A stretch of 45,110 nt of DNA from JAJOKK01 sp965370555 (lineage in GTDB: Bacteria; Bipolaricaulota; Bipolaricaulia; UBA7950; UBA9294). Shown in pieces: positions 1-8,481 of this stretch. The notes below the pieces were generated by a model, which was not told where the DNA came from, searched no databases, and was given only the letters and a program-made list of their open reading frames with translations. The DNA is taken from assembly GCA_965370555.1 (NCBI GenBank), contig CBDUVB010000013.1, positions 1 through 45,110 on the forward strand, read 5' to 3'. A program made the position numbers and the translations under genes. How positions within the stretch are numbered: position 1 is the first letter of the stretch; every line of letters begins with the position of its first letter.

Positions 1-266
1 GGGAGTCTATTCATAGACCTACAGCCTATCCGCGTCGATCGATCCCGTCAAGGACCAGAGGGGGGATGGTGAAGACGGGATTAGGGAGCAATGGAGTAGG
101 GATTATGGAGACGACAAACGGCAACCGCCTAACGCTGAGGAGACCAGGAATACAGGAAGAAAGACAAGATCATAGTTCCAGATAAAGAAGCAGAAAGTCT
201 ATCCCGCCCCTGGCTTCCTGGATCCCTACGAGCTCAAGAAGATCGTACGAGGCTAGCCTCACAAGG
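1..266. other. Left-edge noncoding stretch
   Basis: No convincing coding region is visible in this stretch downstream of alaS. Its right half holds one copy of an imperfect repeat (145-225) that recurs near 19609-19678. No clear terminator for alaS with a T-tract is seen. Confidence 0.5.
145..225. repeat. Dispersed repeat, copy A
   Basis: The block CAGGAATACAGGAAGA (145-160) matches CAGGAATCCAGGAAGA at 19609-19624 in 15 of 16 positions. The block TGGCTTCCT (211-219) recurs exactly at 19670-19678. The spacing between blocks is similar (50 and 45 bases). Each copy has AGGAA motifs on the left and TTCCT motifs on the right, so it is an imperfect inverted repeat. It looks like a degraded intergenic repeat; no coding content is visible. 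Confidence 0.45.
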
Positions 267-2849
267 CTATTTGGCGAGCGCGGCGCGGACGGCAGCGATG
301 CCGTCTGTCAATGCCTGATCGAGGTTATCAACTTGTGGGCCGCCCCCTTGCGCGAAGGTGTGATTTCCCCCGCCCCCACCACCGAGCGTCTTCGCCATGG
401 AGCGGACGAGCGCTCCAGCATCGATCGTGGCGATCTTCGGACTCGCTTTGCAGATAGCGATCCCTTGTCCATTCGCCTCTCCCGCCAAGATAATCACCGC
501 CGGTCGCGCTCGCTCTTCGAGAAGATCGGCGAGGTGTTTGATCCCTTCAGCGCTCTCATTCACACGGCCGCTGATCAGCGTAATTCCGCCAACCTGTTCG
601 CCGGTCGCAAGGAGCTCATCGCAACGCACTCGGAGAGCCGTCTCGCCCATCGCTTCCACCCGCTCCTTCAAGGTGGACAGTTCGACACGCAAGTGGCATA
701 GGCCCGCACGCGGATCATCGCCGAGGTCCTCGCGCAATGCGCTCAGGAGCGCTCCTTGCGCGCGCAACCACTTGAGGGCTCCATCCCCGGTGAGCGCACG
801 GATTCGGCGCATCCCCGCGGCCACGCTCTCCTCGGAGACGATCTGAACCAGCCCTATCTCGCCGCTTCGCGATACGTGCGTCCCCCCGCAGAGTTCGCGG
901 CTGAACTCCCCCACCGCGACGACGCGCACAAGGTCCTTGCCTTTATACTCCTCCTCAAAATGGGCCGTGGCTCCAGAGGCTTTAGCTTCCTTAAGCGACA
1001 TCTCTTCAGTATGGACCGGCAGATCCTTCAAAACGATGTCATTGACGAGATCCTCCACTCGGACGATTTCCTCGTCCGTCATTTTCTCGAAATGCGAGAA
1101 ATCGAACCGCAGTTCCTCATCGGAGACGTAAGAACCAGCCTGCATCACATGTTTGCCGAGTGCCTCGCGGAGGGCGGCGTGCAACAAATGAGTAGCAGTG
1201 TGATTCCGCGCGATCCGTTTTCGGCGTGATTCATCGACGATGAGGCGGCAGCGATCACCAATAGCGAACGATCCCTCGACGATCTTCACGCGGTGGAGGA
1301 ACACCCCGTTTGGGCTCTTACGAACGCCGAGGACCGTGGCAGACCCGGCTTGAGAGAGGTTCTCGATCTTCCCGGTATCCGCAACCTGCCCGCCCGACTC
1401 GGCGTAGAACGTGGTCTGATCGAGGATTATCTCCGTCGTCCCCTCGTCGCCAGGATACGAGGCGAGCATAGTCCCCTCGGATTCTGTCGTGTCGTAACCG
1501 AGGAAGCGTGTGGGGTTCTCCTCCCCCTCTCGCGATAGGGCAGCCTCTGCCGACACGATCCCGGTCCGGGAGCGAGCCCTCTGCTCGGCCATCGCTTCCT
1601 GAAAGCCCTCGCTGTCGATCGAGACTCCCTGTTCGGAAGCGATCTCCTCGGTCATCTCGAGCGGGAAACCGTACGTGTCGTAGAGTTCAAAGGCGATCGC
1701 ACCGGGGAGGATCGATTCTCCTGCGGCGATCAGATCCTTCAGTGTCCTCTGCAATCGACGCTCGCCGCCGCGTAGGGTCTTGCGGAACGTATCCTCCTCG
1801 CGAGAGATGATCCGTTCGGCAAGATCGCGCGCGGCAACAACCTCCGGGTACGCTCTCCCGAGCGTTGCCACGACCGGCTCCACCAATTGAGGCAGCGTTC
1901 CATACGGAAGTTCCAGCTTCTCTCCGGCGCGGATCGCCCGCCTCAATATGCGGCGCAGGACGTATCCTTGCTTCTCGTTTGACGGCATGACACCGTCCGC
2001 CAGGAGCATCGTCACACCACGAATATGATCGGCGATGACGTTGCGATGAGTTCGATCCTGCGCTGTGAACGCTCTCGGCATCGCCGTTTCGATCGCCTCG
2101 GTGATCGGGATGAAGGTGTCGATCTCGAAGTCGCTCTCCACACCCTGCAGGACAGCAGCCGTCCTCTCAAGTCCCATCCCGGTGTCGATGCTCTTATGTT
2201 TGAGCGGGGCGAGCCCCCCTCCCTTCTGAGCATCGTACTGCATGAATACCAGGTTCCAGATCTCGGAGAACCGGTCGCAGTCGCACGCAACCCCTTGACA
2301 ATCCGGGCCGCACGCTCTCTCGCTCCCGGTATCGTAGAAGATCTCGGAATCCGGGCCGCACGGTCCACTCTCGCCGACCGGCCCCCACCAGTTGTGTTCC
2401 TTCCCCAAACGTGCGATCCTCTCGCTCGGAATGCCGATTCTGTCTCGCCAGATATCGTAGGCTTCATCGTCCTCTTGGAAGACTGAGACCCACAGTCGTT
2501 CGGAAGGGATAGCGAGCTCCACAGTGAGAAATTCCCACGCCAGTTCGATCGCTCTCTCCTTGAAGTAATCCCCGAACGAGAAGTTCCCCAACATCTCGAA
2601 GAAGGTGTGGTGATAGGCCGTCACTCCGACGTTCGCGATATCGGTCGTGCGGAAACACTTTTGGCACGTTGTCGCACGGGGAAAGGCGGCCCGGCGGTGA
2701 CCCCAGAAGATCTCCTTGAACTGGACCATCCCCGCGGAGGCGAAGAGGAGCGTTGGATCGTTCGGAACGATAGAGGAGCTCGGAAGGCACTGGTGCCCCC
2801 GCTCGGCGAAGTAGTTCAAGTAAAGGTCGCGAAGTTCGTTGGCTCTCAT
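267..2849 (-). CDS. alaS: Alanine--tRNA ligase
   Basis: Charges tRNA-Ala with alanine in the cytoplasm and edits mischarged tRNA. About 860 residues, normal for the family. The N-terminal class II catalytic domain contains FASAGMVQFK and GLERTAAVLQG. The editing domain carries the zinc ligands HTATHLLH (about residues 550-557) and CGGTH (about 654-658). The C-terminal part matches the oligomerisation domain, with its glycine-rich GGGGGG stretch near the end. The frame is open 16 codons further upstream, but that region overlaps the predicted -10 box (2879-2884), so the ATG at 2849, preceded by AGGGGACCTCC, is the better start. It is a single-gene unit divergent from the ABC transporter genes. 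No missing residues were noticed. Confidence 0.97.
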   Translation of the reverse strand: MRANELRDLYLNYFAERGHQCLPSSSIVPNDPTLLFASAGMVQFKEIFWGHRRAAFPRATTCQKCFRTTDIANVGVTAYHHTFFEMLGNFSFGDYFKERAIELAWEFLTVELAIPSERLWVSVFQEDDEAYDIWRDRIGIPSERIARLGKEHNWWGPVGESGPCGPDSEIFYDTGSERACGPDCQGVACDCDRFSEIWNLVFMQYDAQKGGGLAPLKHKSIDTGMGLERTAAVLQGVESDFEIDTFIPITEAIETAMPRAFTAQDRTHRNVIADHIRGVTMLLADGVMPSNEKQGYVLRRILRRAIRAGEKLELPYGTLPQLVEPVVATLGRAYPEVVAARDLAERIISREEDTFRKTLRGGERRLQRTLKDLIAAGESILPGAIAFELYDTYGFPLEMTEEIASEQGVSIDSEGFQEAMAEQRARSRTGIVSAEAALSREGEENPTRFLGYDTTESEGTMLASYPGDEGTTEIILDQTTFYAESGGQVADTGKIENLSQAGSATVLGVRKSPNGVFLHRVKIVEGSFAIGDRCRLIVDESRRKRIARNHTATHLLHAALREALGKHVMQAGSYVSDEELRFDFSHFEKMTDEEIVRVEDLVNDIVLKDLPVHTEEMSLKEAKASGATAHFEEEYKGKDLVRVVAVGEFSRELCGGTHVSRSGEIGLVQIVSEESVAAGMRRIRALTGDGALKWLRAQGALLSALREDLGDDPRAGLCHLRVELSTLKERVEAMGETALRVRCDELLATGEQVGGITLISGRVNESAEGIKHLADLLEERARPAVIILAGEANGQGIAICKASPKIATIDAGALVRSMAKTLGGGGGGNHTFAQGGGPQVDNLDQALTDGIAAVRAALAK

Positions 2850-2878
2850 GGAGGTCCCCTTAGCATGTTGATGCAAGG

Positions 2879-2907
2879 ATTCTAATGACAGTGTCACGGA
2901 AAAGCAA
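2879..2907 (-). promoter_or_regulatory. Promoter of alaS
   Basis: Read on the minus strand: -35 TTGCTT (2902-2907), 17-base spacer, -10 TAGAAT (2879-2884). Transcription would begin near 2872, giving a leader of about 22 bases before the ATG at 2849. It lies back to back with the dppB-type promoter at 2924-2952. Confidence 0.6.
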
Positions 2908-2923
2908 AGCTCTAACTGGTGTT

Positions 2924-2952
2924 TTGCAATTTCTGAATGATTTCTGTATTAT
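2924..2952 (+). promoter_or_regulatory. Promoter of the peptide-type ABC operon
   Basis: -35 TTGCAA (2924-2929), 17-base spacer, -10 TATTAT (2947-2952) preceded by TG. Predicted start is near 2959, about 60 bases before the permease ATG at 3019. Confidence 0.65.
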
Positions 2953-3018
2953 GCATTTGCTTGGCGTTTCGTCTGTAACTGGAACAAGTTGATTAGAAAT
3001 CTCTGAAAAGAGGGTGCG

Positions 3019-4038
3019 ATGGGCGGCATAGCTCGATATATCACGCAGAGGTTGTTGTTGACAATACCGATGCTACTCATCCTCCTCACGCTTGTCTTTC
3101 TCATTCTACGGGTGATGCCGGGTGATCCCGTGTCGGCGATGCTCGGCGGGAAGAATGTCTCACAGGAGTTAATGGACGAGTACCGCCACAAGATGGGGGT
3201 CGATCGCCCGATTCCCGTACAGTACGCCGAGTACCTCAGGGGGATCATCCGCGGCGATTTTGGGAAGTCCTTCCGCACTAACAAACCCGTTGTCACAGAA
3301 CTGTTTATCCGCTTCCCAGCTACATTGGAGCTTGCCTTCTTTGGCCTAACTTTTGCGGTGATCTTCGGGTTTAGCACAGGCCTCATCGCTGCAATCCGGG
3401 CGGATCGACCGATCGACCACGTAGTGCGCATCTTTCATATCGGATCGTTCGCCATGCCTCTCTTCTGGCTTGGCCTGATGTTGCAGGTGATCTTCGCCGT
3501 GAAGCTAGGCTGGTTGCCGGTGGCGAGTCGGCTCGGGGGACGAATCGCCTTCACCTTCCAATCGGTCACCGGGTTTTACCTGTTCGATTCTATACTGGGA
3601 GGGGATAAGACCGTGATCATCGACGTGGCGAAACACCTGGTCCTCCCTTCGATCACCCTCGGATTCGCTCAAGCCGGGTTGCTTGGCAGGATGACCCGCG
3701 CCAGCATGCTTGAGGTTCTCGACCAGGATTACGTCACCACCGCACGCGCGAAAGGGTTGCGAGAACGAGTGGTGGTCCTCTACCATGCCTTGCGTAACGC
3801 GCTGATTCCGATTGTCACCGTCTTTGGCCTCCAGTTCGCCATCCTCATGGGAGGCGCGGTCCTCACCGAGACCGTCTTCTCCTGGCCGGGAATCGCAAGC
3901 TTCCTCGTTCGCTCGATCGAAGCGCGGGACTGGCCGGCGATCCAGGGGAGCGTCGTCTTCATCGCGATCTTCATCTCTGTGATCAATCTGCTCGTCGATA
4001 TCACGTATTCGTTCATCGATCCACGGGTGAGGTACTAA
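3019..4038 (+). CDS. Peptide/nickel-type ABC transporter permease (DppB family)
   Basis: One of two inner-membrane subunits of a family 5 (oligopeptide/dipeptide/nickel-type) ABC importer. The 339-residue protein has the typical N-terminus (ARYITQRLLLTIPMLL, then RVMPGDPV) and about six hydrophobic segments. The EAA-like cytoplasmic loop YVTTARAKGLRE that docks the ATPase lies about residues 238-249. The start ATG follows AGAGGGTG. The stop TAA overlaps the next ATG by one base (TAATG), so the two permeases are coupled. The substrate cannot be told from the sequence: peptides, sugars or nickel are all possible in this family. Confidence 0.92.
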   Translation: MGGIARYITQRLLLTIPMLLILLTLVFLILRVMPGDPVSAMLGGKNVSQELMDEYRHKMGVDRPIPVQYAEYLRGIIRGDFGKSFRTNKPVVTELFIRFPATLELAFFGLTFAVIFGFSTGLIAAIRADRPIDHVVRIFHIGSFAMPLFWLGLMLQVIFAVKLGWLPVASRLGGRIAFTFQSVTGFYLFDSILGGDKTVIIDVAKHLVLPSITLGFAQAGLLGRMTRASMLEVLDQDYVTTARAKGLRERVVVLYHALRNALIPIVTVFGLQFAILMGGAVLTETVFSWPGIASFLVRSIEARDWPAIQGSVVFIAIFISVINLLVDITYSFIDPRVRY

Positions 4039-4931
4039 TGACGCGTACAATGGTGAAGGGACTCGATTGGATCGTCCGCAAGTTCTCACATGGCCGGCAC
4101 GCCTTGCGAAGGCAGACCATCCTCAAGGTGGGACTCGTCACTGTCCTCCTCTTCCTGATTGTCACAGCGCTCGCTCAGAACTCGTGGTTCACCCCTTATG
4201 ATCCGATCTACTACCGGGATGCACCCCGACTCGAGGGGCCCTCTGCGCAGCATTGGATGGGGACCGATCAACTCCACCGGGATGTATTCAGCCGGGTAAT
4301 CGCCGGCGGGAAGGCATCGCTGATCGTCGCCTTCGGCGCGGTCGCGTTGAGCATGAGCATCGGATCGGTCCTGGGGTGGATCTCCGGGTTCTCCGGTGGT
4401 TTCCTCGACCGTTTCCTCTCTCTGACAATGGACGCAATCTACTCGTTCCCATCGATGATCCTTGCCATCGTGCTTGTAGCGATGTTCGGCGCCGGGATCG
4501 GCCCGATGATCTGGGCGGTCGGGGTCGTCTACATCCCGACCTACTTCCGCGTCACCCGCGCCGAGGTGTTGCAGGTGCGCGAGACGACCTACGTCGAGGC
4601 TGTGCGTGCAGTAGGGGCGAGCAACGTGCGCATCATCCTTCGCCACGTTGCCCCCAACACGGTGAACGCGATCATGGCTGTATCCTCGTTCAACCTGGCC
4701 GACGCCATCCTCACGGTCGCCGCCCTCTCCTTCCTTGGCTTTGGCCTCCCCCCTCCAGCTCCGGATTGGGGATTCGATATTCAAAACGGGCAGAAGTTCC
4801 TGCAATCGGGCTCTTGGTGGTTGATTACATTCCCTGGATTGATGATCATCGCCCTCTCCCTCGGGTTCGGCCTGGTCGGCGAGGGGATCAGCGACCTGGT
4901 CAACCCAAAACGAAAGCGAAAACGGATTTGA
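4038..4931 (+). CDS. Peptide/nickel-type ABC transporter permease (DppC family)
   Basis: Second permease subunit, 297 residues, paired with the upstream DppB-type protein. It has a basic cytoplasmic N-terminus, a first membrane span around residues 31-47, the periplasmic WFTPYDP segment characteristic of DppC/OppC, and the EAA loop YVEAVRAVGASNVRIILRH. The start ATG overlaps the preceding stop. The C-terminus ends in a run of lysines and arginines, expected on the cytoplasmic side. No ATPase genes (DppD/DppF type) follow; the binding protein gene comes next instead. Confidence 0.92.
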   Translation: MTRTMVKGLDWIVRKFSHGRHALRRQTILKVGLVTVLLFLIVTALAQNSWFTPYDPIYYRDAPRLEGPSAQHWMGTDQLHRDVFSRVIAGGKASLIVAFGAVALSMSIGSVLGWISGFSGGFLDRFLSLTMDAIYSFPSMILAIVLVAMFGAGIGPMIWAVGVVYIPTYFRVTRAEVLQVRETTYVEAVRAVGASNVRIILRHVAPNTVNAIMAVSSFNLADAILTVAALSFLGFGLPPPAPDWGFDIQNGQKFLQSGSWWLITFPGLMIIALSLGFGLVGEGISDLVNPKRKRKRI

Positions 4932-5059
4932 TTTTACCGAAAAACGGTGGTAAAGTGGTGCAGAAAAGGCTCATATCTCATAAGAAGGAGGTGGTATCCC
5001 CCAGCACGTTAAACGCAGCGAGAACGGTAGAGGTTCATCGATAACCAAGGAGGTAGAAG
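4932..5059 (+). other. Leader between permease and binding-protein genes
   Basis: This 128-base spacer has a weak hairpin just after the dppC-type stop: ACCG (4936-4939), five A, CGGT (4945-4948). It also contains an AAGGAGGT-like sequence near 4985 that is not followed by a usable start, besides the real ribosome binding site AAGGAGGT (5046-5053). It may be a processing or partial-termination region that sets binding-protein levels above permease levels; this is inference. Confidence 0.35.
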
Positions 5060-6610
5060 ATGAAAAGAGCATTGAGTGTTTTACTGGCAATCGGACTACT
5101 GGCTTCGATGGCGCTGGTTGCAACCGCGCAAGAACCCCTGATCATGGGGACGACTGACCGCGTAACGCAGCTCGCATTCGCAAATAGCTATGACCATTAC
5201 TCTTGGCACGTGCTGAGGGCGACCACTGATGCACTGATGAAGCTGGATCCGGACACGCTGGAACTGAAAGGAGCAATCGCCGAGTCCTGGGACATCTCTG
5301 CAGACGGTATGGAGTACACCTTCCACATCCGGCCAGGGATCACGTTCTGGGACGGCGAGAAGTGCGACGCGCATGCAGTGAAGTGGTGTCTTGACCGCAA
5401 CCTCCGACTGGATGGTCCAGAAGGTGGTGTTGGGCTGATCAAGGTCATCGACCACATCGTCGTGATCGACGATCTCACCGTGAAGATCTACCTAACGATG
5501 CCGGACGCGATCTTCCTGCTGCGCATGGAAGAAAGCCTAGCCCCAGCGCTAATCTACTCGCCGAAGAGCACCCCGGCGGACGAGTTCGCCAATGGAGTCT
5601 ACGCTGGAACCGGGCCGTACAAACTGCTCGAGCACGTCCCTGATCAGTGGGTCAAGTACGAGGCCTATGATGGCTACTACGGCACAGCTCCGAAGTCGAA
5701 GCTCGTCATTGAGAAACTCTATTCCGATGCGGCGGCTCTGCGTGCGGCGATCGAAGCCGGCGATGTCGACTTCGTGTTTAGGACCCTCAGCCCGCAGGAC
5801 ATCACGGACCTTAAGGATAACCCGGACGTCGTGCTGCAATTCTTCCCGCCGAGCCCTGGTGTTCGCTATCTCCTGTTTAACGTGACCCAGCCGCCGGTCG
5901 ACGACCCTCTGGTGCGACAGGCGATCTCCTACGCGGTCGACCGCGCAGCGATCATCGATCAGGTCTTTGAGGGAACTGTAGACCCAATCTACACCATGGT
6001 TCCTATGGTCGATCCTCCGTTCTTCGGCGCGATCAATGTCTTCCCCGAGCGAGACTTGGCGAAGGCAGTCGAACTACTCGCCAAGGCCGGATACGACGCG
6101 GCCAACCCGCTTGAGGTCAACCTGTGGTACTCGCCGAAGCACTACGGGACGACCGAGGCCGATGTGGCAACAGTTGTTGCAGGTAGTTTGGAGGAGACCG
6201 GCGTGATCAAGATCACGATCCAGGTTCTGGAATGGGGAGCCTACACCGAGCGCATGTCCGCCGGTGGGTTCGACATGTTCTTCCTCGGTTGGCACCCTGA
6301 CTACCTGGAGTCCTCCAACTTCCTCGCCCCGTGGACGACCGAGTCGCCAGAAGGATTGGGGACGTTCTTCAACGAGCATCCTAACTACGAGGCGTACAAG
6401 CACATCATGGAGGTCGCGACGACCACCGCCGATACGGCGAAACGGACGAAACTGTACAAGGCGATCCAGATGCTGAGCGTACAGGACGTACCGTGGATTC
6501 CGCTGTGGGCAATGACCGATGAGATGGTTCTGGCCTGGAGGACAAACGTCCACGGATGCTCACTTAACATCACCATGGATGTTCACATCGACCTGATCTG
6601 GAAAGACTAG
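5060..6610 (+). CDS. ABC transporter substrate-binding protein, family 5
   Basis: Extracytoplasmic solute receptor of the DppA/OppA type, 516 residues. A cleavable signal peptide is visible (MKR, then a hydrophobic stretch to about residue 20, then ATA/QE). There is no lipobox cysteine, so the protein is probably soluble in the periplasm. Family features include the early LKGAIAESWDIS and YTFHIRPGITFWDGE segments and a later VRQAISYAVDRAAI segment. A strong AAGGAGGT lies 6 bases before the ATG. It ends the transcription unit of the two permeases and is followed by a textbook terminator. The ligand is unknown; the fold binds peptides, oligosaccharides and nickel complexes. Confidence 0.9.
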   Translation: MKRALSVLLAIGLLASMALVATAQEPLIMGTTDRVTQLAFANSYDHYSWHVLRATTDALMKLDPDTLELKGAIAESWDISADGMEYTFHIRPGITFWDGEKCDAHAVKWCLDRNLRLDGPEGGVGLIKVIDHIVVIDDLTVKIYLTMPDAIFLLRMEESLAPALIYSPKSTPADEFANGVYAGTGPYKLLEHVPDQWVKYEAYDGYYGTAPKSKLVIEKLYSDAAALRAAIEAGDVDFVFRTLSPQDITDLKDNPDVVLQFFPPSPGVRYLLFNVTQPPVDDPLVRQAISYAVDRAAIIDQVFEGTVDPIYTMVPMVDPPFFGAINVFPERDLAKAVELLAKAGYDAANPLEVNLWYSPKHYGTTEADVATVVAGSLEETGVIKITIQVLEWGAYTERMSAGGFDMFFLGWHPDYLESSNFLAPWTTESPEGLGTFFNEHPNYEAYKHIMEVATTTADTAKRTKLYKAIQMLSVQDVPWIPLWAMTDEMVLAWRTNVHGCSLNITMDVHIDLIWKD

Positions 6611-6636
6611 TTCGTACACAAAACCTACACACACAC

Positions 6637-6664
6637 GGGGGTCGAGAAATCGACCCCCTTTTTT
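6637..6664 (+). terminator. Rho-independent terminator of the ABC operon
   Basis: A perfect 9-bp stem GGGGGTCGA (6637-6645) / TCGACCCCC (6650-6658) closed by a GAAA tetraloop and followed by six T (6659-6664). It sits 26 bases after the binding-protein stop. Confidence 0.95.
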
Positions 6665-6713
6665 CATTGGTCTTCAGCAGTAACCTGTAACTGAAAACGC
6701 TCCTTTCCCCTAG

Positions 6714-6741
6714 TTGCATAAGGCAGAGAACCCGATATAAT
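6714..6741 (+). promoter_or_regulatory. Promoter of the fbp-hpt-tsaD operon
   Basis: -35 TTGCAT (6714-6719), 16-base spacer, perfect -10 TATAAT (6736-6741). Predicted start near 6748, about 40 bases before the ATG at 6789. Confidence 0.7.
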
Positions 6742-6788
6742 ACGGGCGCTGATGGTAACCTATTTCAAATAACGGGAGTTGAAAGAAG

Positions 6789-7886
6789 ATGGAGATCACG
6801 CTAACAGCGATCAAGGCGGACATCGGGAGCATCGGAGGGCACCTTGCTCCGAGCAAGGCAATCCTGAATCGAGTTAAGGAGACGATCGGTGCCGACGAGA
6901 GCAACCTGATCCTCGATCACTTTATCGGTCACACTGGCGACGATATCGCGATTCTACTCGTTCACGATCGCGGTGAGGGGAGCGAAGCCGTCCACCGCCT
7001 CGCCTGGGATGCTTTCCAAGCGGGCACTGCAGTCGCCAAGGAACAGGGACTTTACGGTGCCGGACAAGACCTCCTCAAGGACGCGTTTTCCGGAAACGTC
7101 CGCGGCTTGGGGCCGGCCGTCGCCGAGATGAGCTTCACCGAAAGGGAGAACGAGCCGTTCCTCCTCTTCACCGCCGATAAGACCGAGCCGGGAGCGTACA
7201 ACCTCCCCCTCTACCTGGCCTTCGCCGATCCGATGTACAATCCAGGCCTGCTCCTCTCACCGGTAGTGGGAAAGGGATTCGCATTCACCGTGATGGACGT
7301 CTCCCATACGGAAGGAGATCGGGTGATCGAGCTTTCGACCCCGGAGGAGGCCTACGATCTCGCTGCGCTCCTGCGCGACAACGGTCGCTTTGTCGTGGAA
7401 TCGATCCACTCGCGTGCCGACGGAGAGCAGGCCGCCTCTTGCTGCACGACACGTCTGCGTAATATCGCGGGGAAGTACGTTGGAAAGGATGACCCAATCA
7501 TGCTCATCCGCACCCAGAAGACCTTCCCTGCTACCGGAGAGGTGCTCGCCCCGTTTGAGATCGGACACCTCGTTGCCGGCTTCATGCGCGGCAGCCACAC
7601 CGGGCCATTAATGCCGGTTAAGAAAGGAACCGGAGTCTCCTTCTTCGACGGCCCTCCGATCGTCTCTTGTCTTGCTTTTTCGCTCCATAATGGGAAACTT
7701 ACAGAGCCGGTTGACGCGTTCGATCACCCCTACTGGGATTGGGTCCGTGACAACATTGCCCGGAAAGCGCACGACATCCGCGCGCAGGGTTTCTCCGGTC
7801 CAGCGATGCTCCCCTATGCCGATCTCGAGTACGGGGGGATTACGGAGAGGATGGGAAAGCTTGCCGAGCGGTTTCACCGCCGTTAG
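6789..7886 (+). CDS. fbp: Bifunctional fructose-1,6-bisphosphate aldolase/phosphatase
   Basis: Archaeal-type (class V FBPase) gluconeogenic enzyme that condenses dihydroxyacetone phosphate with glyceraldehyde 3-phosphate and then dephosphorylates the product to fructose 6-phosphate. At 365 residues it is full length. Visible landmarks: metal-binding D11 and H18 in KADIGSIGGH, D51/D52 in HTGDD, GQDLL with Q93, FSGNVRGLGP, DKTEPGAYNLPLY, and KYVGKDD with Y230 and the Schiff-base lysine K233, the aldolase residues of the family. FMRGSHTGPLMPV near 265-277 also matches. The ribosome binding site is weak. First gene of a three-gene unit. The enzyme makes gluconeogenesis effectively one-way and is typical of archaea and deep-branching bacteria. 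Confidence 0.95.
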   Translation: MEITLTAIKADIGSIGGHLAPSKAILNRVKETIGADESNLILDHFIGHTGDDIAILLVHDRGEGSEAVHRLAWDAFQAGTAVAKEQGLYGAGQDLLKDAFSGNVRGLGPAVAEMSFTERENEPFLLFTADKTEPGAYNLPLYLAFADPMYNPGLLLSPVVGKGFAFTVMDVSHTEGDRVIELSTPEEAYDLAALLRDNGRFVVESIHSRADGEQAASCCTTRLRNIAGKYVGKDDPIMLIRTQKTFPATGEVLAPFEIGHLVAGFMRGSHTGPLMPVKKGTGVSFFDGPPIVSCLAFSLHNGKLTEPVDAFDHPYWDWVRDNIARKAHDIRAQGFSGPAMLPYADLEYGGITERMGKLAERFHRR

Positions 7887-7902
7887 CTAAGGAGAGATCG
7901 TT

Positions 7903-8481
7903 TTGAGCGATAGGTTGATCGAAGAACGAATAGGCGCGGTCCTATTCAGCGAGCAGGCGATCCGCGCACGGACCCACGAGTTGGGGATGAGGATCGCACA
8001 GGACTACGGCCCGGGCGGGTTGGCGCGCGATACACAGGGACGCCCGCCCCTCTTGGTCTGCGTTTTACATGGGGCGCTCGTCTTCATGGCCGACTTGGTT
8101 CGACAGATCCCAACCGAGATCGAGTATGACTTCATCTGCGTCTCCTCCTACGGGAACGGTACCTCTCCCGGTGAGGTTAGCCTGATCAAGGATCTGGAAC
8201 GACCGATCAAAGGGCGAGATGTACTGATCGTGGAGGACATCATCGATACCGGCAACACTATCTCCTACTTGCAGCGCGGGTTTGCGGCGCGCGATCCGGC
8301 ATCGATCCGCATCTGTACCCTGATCGACAAGGTCTCCCGCCGGGAGGTTCAGGTGGAGGTACACTACGCCGGATTTCCCCTCAAAGAGGACGCATTCATC
8401 GTCGGTTACGGGATGGACTACGGTGAACTCTACCGCAACCTCCCCTATATCGGGCTTCTGAAGCCCGAGTACATAAGATGA
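7903..8481 (+). CDS. hpt: Hypoxanthine phosphoribosyltransferase
   Basis: Purine salvage enzyme that joins hypoxanthine (often also guanine) to PRPP to give IMP or GMP. 192 residues, family-typical. The PRPP-binding motif VLIVEDIIDTGNT is at residues 107-119; the active-site flexible-loop SSYGNGT and the substrate segment DKVSRREV are also present. The start is TTG at 7903, supported by TAAGGAGAG 7 bases upstream. An N-terminal extension of about 20 residues precedes the usual beginning. The stop overlaps the tsaD start (ATGA), which implies translational coupling. Confidence 0.93.
   Translation: MSDRLIEERIGAVLFSEQAIRARTHELGMRIAQDYGPGGLARDTQGRPPLLVCVLHGALVFMADLVRQIPTEIEYDFICVSSYGNGTSPGEVSLIKDLERPIKGRDVLIVEDIIDTGNTISYLQRGFAARDPASIRICTLIDKVSRREVQVEVHYAGFPLKEDAFIVGYGMDYGELYRNLPYIGLLKPEYIR

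Noticed and set aside
4985..5043. Seventeen-codon frame from a GTG inside an AAGGAGGT sequence before the binding-protein gene
   Set aside because: The GTG overlaps the would-be ribosome binding site and the peptide has no distinguishing feature.
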